A stretch of DNA of 64,000 nucleotides from Dactylonectria macrodidyma (taxonomy: Eukaryota > Ascomycota > Sordariomycetes > Hypocreales > Nectriaceae), in the NCBI GenBank assembly GCA_020744425.1, contig JAGMUV010000005.1, positions 3,906,001 to 3,970,000 on the forward strand, in the 5' to 3' direction. Position 1 is the stretch's first letter. Every line of letters starts with the position of its first letter. Under the pieces are notes generated by a model. It saw only the letters and a program-made list of their open reading frames with translations, was not told the DNA's origin and did not search any database. Below, piece by piece: positions 54,966 through 64,000 of this stretch. Both the position numbers and the translations under genes were made by a program.

Positions 54966-57900
54966 ATGCTCAGAAGCGCAATATGGGAGCTGGGACGGGC
55001 GTGGCAGGTGCCGCGGCATGTGGTGGCTGGATCCAAGGTATGTCTTTGCAAGCTTCCGCGCGAGGCCAAGCTGATAATTGACTTCCCTACAGGGAATCAG
55101 TCAGTCCGTATCACATGGGTCTCTCCGCCATGCGTCGAGCGCGCAGAGTGCCAGGGCATCGCCGCCTCGGAAACACCAACATCTCGAACCCGACAGCGAT
55201 GGTTTGTCGAACAAGAACAATCGATCAGACCGAAACGACTTGCGACTATGGCTTGCGGCGGACAAGCAGCGCGAAGAATCTACTCCCGACCTCCCGTCCT
55301 GGACAGATCCAACACCCCTTCGCCGTGGAACCGAGCGACGACTAGGCATGAAGAAGTCCTGGACCACCTTGAGCCCAAGTTATCTATTGGAATCTCTCCT
55401 TGTGAAGGATCATCCAGACGATGGAGTACGGAGGAATGCAGCAATGATCCGAAGCTTCCGCCTACCTGTGGTCTTGATGCAAATACGGCTGCGACAAGAA
55501 GCGGAAGCCGACCCTGAGAATAATAGCGAAATTTTGGAGTTACTGCCATCCGAAAAGCAATGGCAGAAAGTGATGGACATCGTGTACGAGAATGGGCATA
55601 CGAAGGAGAGTCTCGACCATTACCTCTATATCCTGCTTGGCGCGAATGATGAAGAGCGATGCCGCCGTTTTTTGGAACAGGACACCCTGAAGCCCTTATT
55701 CATCCTGAGTTTTCTTTTGAGAACCGGCTCTGCAATCCGAAATGTAGCAACTCTCAATGGCCTCTTGAGGTATTATCGGGATCGCTCCTGCAGCACTCCC
55801 AAGCAAGATGGCACGGATTCAGCATTTGGAAGAGAGACTCAAATGACGAGGTCGCGTCTGGCGATGCTTAACATGGCGCCGGACGAATTCTCCCGGCTCA
55901 TGTCACGATTTGCGGACCACTGTCGCCGTCTGGAACCTAGATTGTTGACTACGTTGGCTGATATCGTGGCACACCGCATCAGATGGCACCAGCAGTCCTC
56001 GGATCATCCCACAAAGATCTATCATGTACAGTGTGATCTCTTCAACTCTGCGCTGGGTGCACTCGCAAACCGCTCAGGCCTGGCGACCCGACACAAGCAA
56101 GCCCCCAATGCGTACTTTTGGGAGTCCCAAAGAATACTCCTTGGGATGTCAGATCAACTCGCGAAGCCCTTGTTGGTGGACAAGGCCGGATTCAAGGCCA
56201 TTAGGGCAGTGCTAGCGGGACTGCCCAAGAATCAGGCTGAAATCCACAGCGCGATGCGTCACTCCCAAACATGGCCCCCCTATTTGAGGCCGGGAGATGG
56301 CATGGATGAGAAGATGGAACCCGATGAAGCTTGGACTCGGACAGTCAGAGCAGGCACGATGATGCAGGAGGCCGGGTTCTCCAAGGACCAAAATGATGAG
56401 GCCTTGGACGTCTTGCAAGGCCTGGCCTACGATGGCACCCCTGCGATTCAACAAAGGACGCCGGTGAACATTAAGAAACGGCTCAGGGTATGGGCAGCCT
56501 CGATCAAGGCAACGCGAAACGCACAAGAAGCTTGGGGGAGGTTTCAGCATCCCCCAGAGAAGTGGCAAAAACCTGGCCTTGCAGAATATGCAGCCATGTT
56601 TGAGAAACTTGTTGCTAGAGATGCTGATCCCGCAGTCAGCAGTGTACCGGGAAACAACTCGCTCAATTTTCCTGTCCTTCAAGAGGCAAATCTGGCAGAA
56701 TTCGAAAAGGCACGACTACGGGCCCCTAGCGTCAACGAGCTTTACGAGCAGATGAAGCTCAACGGTATTCTGCCAAGTGGACAATGCCTCCGCATTTTGG
56801 TGGCAAATGCCGAGTCCCTACAGACGGCTCATCGCTATCTTATGCAAAGCACGATGCCGCGGCATCAGTGGTTAAGCTTACTCTCCAATAACCCTGATCC
56901 TGAGGCGCTTGGAGAGGTTCCGCTGAATTTGTTTGCCGCCTACATCAGTGTCTGTGCTAGAGACACTGAGCAACCGCGACGGAAAATGGTACGGGCAATG
57001 CGATTGATCGAGATTCGTTTTGAGCGCGAGCCGCGGCTCTGGGCACCGTACTTGTGGGAACCTATCCTCAAAAACCTGGGACAACACCATGTCTCTCTGG
57101 GCATCAGTCTCGGAGAACAGTTGCAGCTGGTTATGCACCTCGTGCGCCGCATACAGGAGTCCCATGGATTCCCACTATCGCTCTTCCACCAATTCTCCAG
57201 ATGCCTGAAGAGGATTTTGCGGCGGGAGGCCGTCGCCCTCTTGGCAGATACGAAATTGGAGGACAGTGCAACGAAAAACCCACTCGGCCTTTTGTATGAC
57301 CGGGATGCTAGGGAGGTACAGGCAGTAGCGCAAGACCACCTGGTATGCGAGCCGCCCACGTCAGATGACAGCGAAGATGATTCGCCCTTGACCTTGGTCA
57401 GACGGGCAGCTGGGTGCCTGAAAGAGCTCTTTGGTGAACTAGTAGCCGAGGAGAAAAAGAGACAGGCATTGTTGGGAAGCAACGAGGTGTCTCGGCTTGA
57501 CTCAATGCTATTGCGGCGCGACCCTGTCTCGGCACCAATAGTGCACGACTACATGCTATCCCTGGCATTTGCAGGAGAGTTCGAGGAGATGGCAAGAGTG
57601 GTCAAATGGTTGATGCTTGAATGGGGAAAAGGCTCGTTGATCGAGGAACTGGAGGCACTGGACGAAGTACCTTATGAGGCGGACATGCTTGACACGCTGT
57701 GTGTGTTCCGAGCCTTTGCGGAACCGATGCTTGAGCAGGCGACGGCAGACTCAGTGCTGGATGTGCTGAACAGAAGCATGGTCGGCTGGACCTGGCCCGA
57801 CGATGAACTGGTCCAGGGCTATCTCAATGGCCGGGTGGAGGATGAAGCTAACAAAGACTTGAGCGAAGTGCTCAAATGGGTACGTCAGCACCAGCAGCGG

Positions 57901-57972
57901 CGACGACGACAAAGCAGGGACAGGGCCATCGCGGATGTGGATGAGAGATTAGGGAACAAAGAACACAATTGA
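54966..57972 (+). CDS. Large, probably mitochondrial helical protein (PPR-like?)
   Basis: Two exons (54966-55037 and 55093-57972) give 983 residues. The short first exon encodes MLRSAIWELGRAWQVPRHVV, an Arg-rich amphipathic start without acidic residues except one Glu, typical of a mitochondrial targeting sequence. The rest is almost entirely alpha-helical by composition, with repeated helix pairs about 35 residues long in the second half, for example SVNELYEQMKLNGILPSGQ near residue 560. That pattern resembles pentatricopeptide repeat proteins that act on mitochondrial RNA, but the repeats are degenerate and the assignment is tentative. The 55-nt intron joins in phase 0. Without the first exon the targeting sequence is lost, and a weaker ATG at 55078 would be picked. 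Confidence 0.82.
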
Positions 57973-60460
57973 AAGAAGCAATGGTATGGAAAATAGAGTA
58001 TGGAACGGCGTTTACGGGGTAAGGATGACGAAGCGGCTTTGTTTTCCTTGTCGGATGCCGGTGAGGCGTTAAGATGCATGGATTGGACACAGAATGTGTA
58101 CGAGTATTGGATGAGCCAACAGCGTGTAGATGGATGCGCATAGGAGGTGGGGATGGCGGCCCGCCGCAGGCCTAGTGATGATACCCTGTAAGATCTAGAT
58201 GCACAAACATGGCCAAATAGGGAAACTCAGATGTAAAGGACCAAGAAGAAATGAAAGGTATTATGAAGAGAAAGAAGCGTCATGCGGTGTTGTGAAGGCG
58301 TAGATGGGGGATGATGAAAGCTCGATGTCGACAAGCCCCAGACCATGCGGCAAACGAGCCAATTAGGCATCGAAACTGCATGATTGCGTGTAGGCGATGC
58401 TATTTTGGACGAATCTGAACGGACCCAGATCAAATCATTTCTCGTAGACGTGGAACGAGAGGTTGTCGTATCGAGTTCAGCTGCACGGGCCAAGGAAGAT
58501 GTTTTTGTGAGATGAGACCAGAGTAAAGGCCAGACTATGGTTTGAGGTGTAAGCCACACGGGTGATTCTAGATGGAGTTTGACTGATGAATGCTGGTAGC
58601 GCTAGATTATTTTCAGGGGACACTACATGATGCTAGGCCTCTCTTGTGGGCGAGACTGGGTTCGGTCAACGGAGAGACTGCCGTCGAGCGGCTATCCAGG
58701 TGAATGAAGACCCAAGGCCATGGTTCTCAATGGAGAATGGAGTTGCCAAGTAAGGCAACGGGGCATGCAAGGGCTGCAGTGGTTGCATGGATGAAGAATA
58801 GAAGACAAGGGCTATTGCAGTTGAATACTGCTTTATTGCTAGGATCGAAGATCCAACGGTGGACAGACAAGTGTAAATCAGGAGGCTTCAGGGCTGGGGG
58901 ACATGGAGGATACGTAGAGTCCCAGACCGATAGAACAGGTCAGATCGGAGGCCCAAGGAGGGAAGCGAGGGTGAGGGCGACCAACAGAGATGCATGAAGA
59001 CGAGAATGGGTCGACTAGAGCTGCAAGCGACCGCAACGGTGGAAGAATTGAACAAAGGCGCAAGGAGGTGGAGGACTCTCATTGAAGAGGCGTAAAATGA
59101 ATCGTCTTTATTGAATGTCGCAGCTCCTGAAGCTTCTCGTAGCCATGGACATCGATTGGATGGTGCGTACCCTCCACAGCCGCCCAAGCCCTGGAGAACT
59201 GCCAGGGGCGTTGCAGGCGGGTCCAGTGGAGCCTTCGTGATTGGCCATCGTGGTCGCACTACCGGGCCGCTGCCGAGACGGCCTGTCGTGCCTGCCAATA
59301 ATAGCGAGCCGCGCGGATACAGACTGGGGCCTGAGGAAACAACCAGGAACAACACTAATACCGGCTTCAAGGAGTCCATGCGAAGCTGCCAGGAACAATA
59401 TCCGTCCACCCAGGAACACGACACACGACGACTAATAATTACCAGGTACCTTAACCGCAAATACAACCCTGCGCTTTCTTTGTACGCCGGCGCGCTTGTC
59501 GGCCAGTCGATTTCGCTCCCCGCACCCCCGATTCAAACGACGCCAGCAGGCACTGAGTCGTCTGCGCAGGGCCCCATTGGGCTCCAGTGCCCTGCAGAGC
59601 CTGTGGCGCGTTTGAAGCTCGATATGGGGCGTCGATGGGGCGTCCCTGCGGCGTGCTGGACAGACCCTGGGACTGGGGAGGTTTGGTGTTGGGCGCGTCG
59701 TGAGACTGTTGACTGGAGTCTGGGTGGGTTCTGGCCCTGCGAGGGACCGCCTTCGGATGGCAGCGAGACGGGTGCTACGTGAGGCGACTGCATGTGAGGC
59801 GACGATGTGAGGCCGACGGACGCCTGCGACCTGGGCCATGCTAGATGAGACGATTCTTTGCTGGTGCCGCCAAGTTGGGATTGCACTGGGACAGGCAGTG
59901 CCCTGGCACGAAGCACAAGGGCCATACAATACTACACCATATTCCACTTTGACGACGCTTCCTAGACTTCTCTCTGTTTTCCAGTCCTTTCATCGTTGCC
60001 TCATACTCTCTCTCCCTCTCTATTTTTCCTTGTCTCTCCGGTTTCATCTCTTACCTGCCCTTTCGTCATCTCTCTTTGACTGTTCCATTTTTCCTTTGGC
60101 GTGTTGAACTGTTCCTCATTCCTTTGTCTCCCGTCAGTTCTGTGTGCCTTCTTTCCGTCACAGCTCTTGACCAGAACAATCATTCATTCATCCAGTGCCG
60201 CAAACTTCGATTGATTCGAAGTGAAGCGGAGACTCGCCACGGCCGTTTGCCATTTTTTGTACCTGTTAACCTAATCGATTGCGCTACTCGACATATCTCA
60301 CAGCATCATCGTCAAAAACCAGCATTCACCACACGTCCTGTATCCCGATCGAGCTCGACACATCAAACAACCAAAGATTCACTTCACACATTCGATATTT
60401 CCAACCTTATATTCTTTATCTTGACATCTTTGTACGACGCACATTTGAAACGAAGACAAA
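57973..60460. other. 2.5-kb intergenic region
   Basis: Contains the 3' UTR of the preceding gene and the promoter and leader of the secreted-protein gene. Frames of about 190-220 codons on opposite strands near 58.9-59.9 kb overlap one another and lack domains. From about 59.95 kb the + strand becomes CT-rich, as expected for a 5' leader. Confidence 0.45.
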
Positions 60461-63295
60461 ATGATGTTTGATCGGAGGAGGATAGCCATCGCGCTACACA
60501 TTCTTTTGACTGCCCAGTCCGCCCAGGCCGGTCCATTGCGGTGGACTGACAGAATGTACGTGAAGTGCTTTGACACTCATACTGCACTAGATCATTGATT
60601 GATACGAACATTGATAGAACCCGCAGGGAAGCGAGCACTCTTGCTAATAGCGAATATGATATTTCTGTGGAGGCAACCGCTGCCAACGATGGGTATGGGT
60701 TCCTCAGAATAGCAAGGGATTTATTGCTGATAGACTAGCCACAGCTCCGGAAGCGACTCTGATAGTTCAGAGACGACACCCCGACCCGTCTTCCAGACAT
60801 TGACTTCGAGTGTCATCTTCCCCGAATCGGTCGTTTCCAACGCGGACCAATCGTACCCAGCGACTTCAACCGTGAACCTCGTACCCGTCATTCCGAGGAC
60901 CTCGACTGTCAACTATCAGAACCCTGTGGTCACTAAATCGGTGTCGAGTGTTGTGGACGAGACGACGGAGCAGCCTGTGGATGAACCCACCTCCGTCAGC
61001 TACCCGATCGTCTCGACAAACCTGGCTGTGACGCCTACACTCACAACTTCCATCATTCCCCAGCAACCCAGTACGACGAGCGCGGTGGAGGAAACGTCTG
61101 TGGTCGTGAGTAGTGTTGTGCAGGATACTTCCCTGATTGCCACTAGCGCGGCAGAGGAGACTTCTGTGATCGCGACTACGGTGGTGGCAACTTCTGAGTC
61201 TATCCTCACGACTTCTATTGTTCCCAAGCAGCCCATATCCGGGACTCCCTCCTCGGAGCTTGTCGAAACGACGACATCCGTTGTGGTTGCGCCTGGGACA
61301 ACCAGCGCCGTGGAAGAGACAACCCAGGCTTATGCTACACCTTCCATTGTTTCTAACGATCCCGCGTCTGATCTGGCGAGCACACAGCTCAACACACCCG
61401 GAGCAACGAGCGCCGCTGAAGAGACCACCCAGTCTATTCTTACGACCTCGATTGTCCCCAAGAATCCCACGACCGGACTTTCGAGTACACAGCTCAACAC
61501 GCCCGGAACGACGAGTGCCGCTGAAGATATCACCCAGTCTATTCTCACCACCTCGATTGTTCCTAAGAATCCCGTGACCGAGCTTTCCAGCACGCAAATT
61601 GACACGCCGGAGCCGTCGACATCTCTGTACACTTACTCAGAGCCTGTCAGCACTCCCGGCTCATCGTCTGTCCTTTACGCTACTCAGTCACTCCCTGGAT
61701 CCGATGTCAACACTCCTGCAACCACCCTCGAGGCTGTTCCACCCTCATCGACCGAGGCCGGGGCTCCTGGGTCGAGCATCTATCAAGAAACCCCTAGTGC
61801 CCCAGCCGTAACTACCTCAACTGCGCTCGCCGTCACTTCGGCCGTGCCCGACCAGGGCCAGCAATATTCGACAGTTGCGAGCTTCGTGTCAAGCGTTGAC
61901 CTCGGCGACCTCAAGCCCACCACGACCCAGATCGAACCGACGACGCTAGTCGAAGAGCCTTCAACCATCGTGCAGCCAACCAGTTCTGAGGTTCAGGCGT
62001 CAGAGCCGGTGGTGAGCTCTGTTGTCTCAACATCCGCTGTTGACGTTCCTGAGTCCACTGTTCAGTCTTCGATCCCCGAGACAACTGTAGCTGCCCCAGG
62101 AACTACTCTGACAGTTTCCGTGGGAAACCCGGGCGAGACGGGAGCTGCCAGCTCAACTGAAGCTCAAGTCTCATACTCTGCGCCTGTCTCCACGTCCGAG
62201 GCGCAAGCGGCACCCTCCACCTCGTCTTCCCTGACGACCATCTCTGAAATCGTTGCCACTGGCGTTCCCAACACTGATGTCCCGAATGCCACCCCGATGC
62301 CCACGGGAACAGCCACTGTGGACGCTGAGCGATACGCCAGCAACCTCGCCCAAGCCAAGGACCTAAACCAGGTGTATTCTGGCCTTACGTCGGCATCAGC
62401 TTGCACTATCGGCCAGGCAGCATGCATCGACGGACAGTTCGCGCAATGTAGCGATGCTGGGACTTACACTCTGTCAACCTGTGGCAGCAATAGACAGTGC
62501 TACGCACTTCCTATGACCACCAACAGGGGCGTCCGGCTGGGCTGCGAGGATGTGGACACGGCCGAGCAAATTCTAGGCGAAACCGGCAATGGCCAGGGGT
62601 CGACTTCTGCAGCTGAGGAGCCCACATCCACGGTGGTTGTCGAGCAGCCAGCTTCGACATCTATGGCTGAAGAGCCAGCTACCACATCGAAGGCCGAGGA
62701 GCATCACAACGTGCCTGTTGTAACGGTCACCCAAGTCGTTACTGTTGACGATGGTGCAGCTGCGCAGCCGACTTCTGAGCCTGTTGTTGAGGTGCCTTCT
62801 TCCTCTACTCAAGAAGTCTCGGTTCCAATTTCATCGTCAGAGCCCTCGAGCGAGCAGCCTGTCGTCAGCCAACCTGCCCAGACGACTTCTGTGTATTCTG
62901 CTCCTGAATCCTCCGCCCCTGCCTATGACGAGCCTGCAACCACCTCCGTGCCCGTGGTTGAGGTGCCGACTTCCTCTGCCGTACCCCCTGGCAGCACCAT
63001 CACCAAGTCTATTAAAGTGCCCAACCAAGGGGATTCTACCGTAACTTCGGAGGCGGAAGCAGAGCCTACACGATATTCGACCGTCAATCTTGTTCCTATT
63101 GTTAAGACCAAGACCGCTGCTAAGGAGGCCGTGGCCACGGAGGCGGCCGCTGAGGGCAAGGGGAGCTCCACGACGCAGGTCGTCGATGGAACACCCACGG
63201 TCTCAGTGTATCTTACCGTCACCGTGACGGAGGAAGATCACGCGACTGTGACAGTGACCGAGAAGGAGCGTGTCACAGTTGTAATTAATGCCTGA
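60461..63295 (+). CDS. Secreted Ser/Thr-rich protein with CBM19-like module
   Basis: Predicted extracellular or cell-wall glycoprotein. Exons 60461-60555, 60618-60692 and 60745-63295 give 906 residues. The first exon encodes a signal peptide: basic MMFDRRR, a hydrophobic IAIALHILLTAQS core, and likely cleavage after AQA. A long Ser/Thr/Val/Pro-rich region follows, a likely target of heavy O-glycosylation, with three 35-residue tandem repeats (about residues 242-347). Near residues 608-660 a six-cysteine module (ACTIGQAACIDGQFAQC ... CGSNRQCYALP ... GC) resembles chitin-binding CBM19. The C-terminus ends in beta-prone Thr/Val repeats, without a GPI signal. STVNLVP occurs near both ends of the mature protein. 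An alternative acceptor nine bases later (60627) would also keep the frame. Confidence 0.82.
61301..61615 (+). repeat. Three 105-bp tandem repeats within the secreted protein
   Basis: Each unit encodes 35 residues starting TSA-EE-TQ and ending STQL-NTPG or close to it. Units 2 and 3 are closer to each other than to unit 1. Confidence 0.85.
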
Positions 63296-64000
63296 TGGGG
63301 TTGAGGAGAAGGCTGTGGTAATACCGAGGATTGTATTCTATGCTATTTTCAGGGGCGTTTATAGCCCGACCAAGAGTTTGTATCTGAATGTATCTATGTA
63401 ATGAGGAGGGGTGATATCTAGAAAGGAGCGAAAAAAGCAGAAAAGCATAAAAAAAAAGGAGTCAAAAGCCACTCAACAGTGGTGTACTTCAAGGCAGGAT
63501 ACAGGCTGAATTGGCTACGATGGGGAGAAAAGCAAGGTTTTTAGAACGCATTTGATCACATCGACAAAACCATAATAGACATGAACAATATTTGTTACCC
63601 AACGTTACCCAGAATCTACCGTTGTGATGTAATGCAAAAAGGTCCCTCTCAGGAGGTTTGTGTCTTTATTCCCCATTGCCATTGCCATTGCCGTCGGCAT
63701 TGCCTTGTGCCAATGCCAGTTCTATGCTTGCTCGCCCACCAGAGCATATTTCCCATGCTTTCCATGCTCCCATGCTCCCATGCCCCCATGCTCATGACCA
63801 TGCCCACATATACACCCGCGTGCATACTTCCCGGGCCGACCCTGTACTCCTACACTTGATCAACTTCCCTGAAGCGATCTTCTATCAAAGCTCGACGGGG
63901 AAATTACTCTACCGTTTGATGCGGCAAGAGTTGGATATAAACAAGAATACAAGAATGAGACAAAGGGAACCAAAAAAAACCATGATGGCCCACGATTGGG
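63296..64000. other. 3' flank with short repeats
   Basis: Contains the 3' UTR of the secreted-protein gene, then a CATTGC triplet repeat (63674-63692) and CCCATGCTC-type repeats (about 63752-63810). No gene is supported. Confidence 0.5.

Noticed and set aside
58888..59947. Three overlapping frames of 170-223 codons on both strands
   Set aside because: Mutually exclusive, no domains, and located in an intergenic region between well-supported genes.
1..64000. CRISPR arrays, prophage, rRNA genes, intact transposons, secondary-metabolite cluster
   Set aside because: None seen; repeats are short and simple, and the genes are eukaryotic housekeeping genes with introns.

Overview
The window is nuclear DNA from a filamentous ascomycete, most likely a Sordariomycete and perhaps Hypocreales. 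The evidence is short introns (about 50-150 nt) with GTANGT-type donors, dispersed tRNA genes with introns, and a typical fungal gene set (Ssn6, Spt7, fungal DENN and DUF726 proteins). The order-level placement is inference. I support 15 protein-coding genes and four tRNA genes. Most exon chains were rebuilt by joining reading frames across GT..AG introns and checking phase.

Layout. 0.4-4.8 kb holds a KHDC4-type KH protein and a TRAPPC13 subunit, both on +. 4.8-11.3 kb has no convincing gene. 11.3-14.9 kb is a DENN-domain protein carrying a C1 zinc finger (+). 15.6-17.7 kb is a DUF726 alpha/beta hydrolase (-). 19.2-21.1 kb is a Y-family DNA polymerase (-). 23.4-24.8 kb is a disordered, probably nuclear protein (+). 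25.3-26.1 kb is an inverted pair of identical tRNA-Glu(CTC) genes. 26.4-27.1 kb is a small, possibly mitochondrial protein (-). 27.7-29.1 kb is ribosomal protein L3 (-). 29.7-32.7 kb is the Ssn6/Cyc8 corepressor (-).

32.7-44.8 kb is a 12-kb stretch without protein genes. It contains an inverted pair of intron-bearing tRNA-Met(CAT) genes. 44.8-48.3 kb is the SAGA subunit Spt7 (-). 50.4-51.2 kb is a VanZ-like membrane protein (+). 51.5-52.2 kb is an orphan protein (-). 53.6-54.6 kb is prefoldin subunit 3 (+). 55.0-58.0 kb is a large, probably mitochondrial helical protein (+). 60.5-63.3 kb is a secreted Ser/Thr-rich protein with a CBM19-like cysteine module (+).

The genes do not form a pathway or cluster. 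They are housekeeping functions: transcription (Ssn6, Spt7), translation (L3, tRNAs), folding (prefoldin), trafficking (TRAPPC13, DENN, DUF726), DNA damage bypass and RNA binding. I see no CRISPR array, phage, intact transposon or secondary-metabolite cluster. The most unusual signals are the two inverted tRNA pairs, with covarying intron bases and a shared upstream CATCA; a palindromic TAGGTACCTA-type motif scattered through non-coding DNA; and large gene-free intervals flanking regulators.
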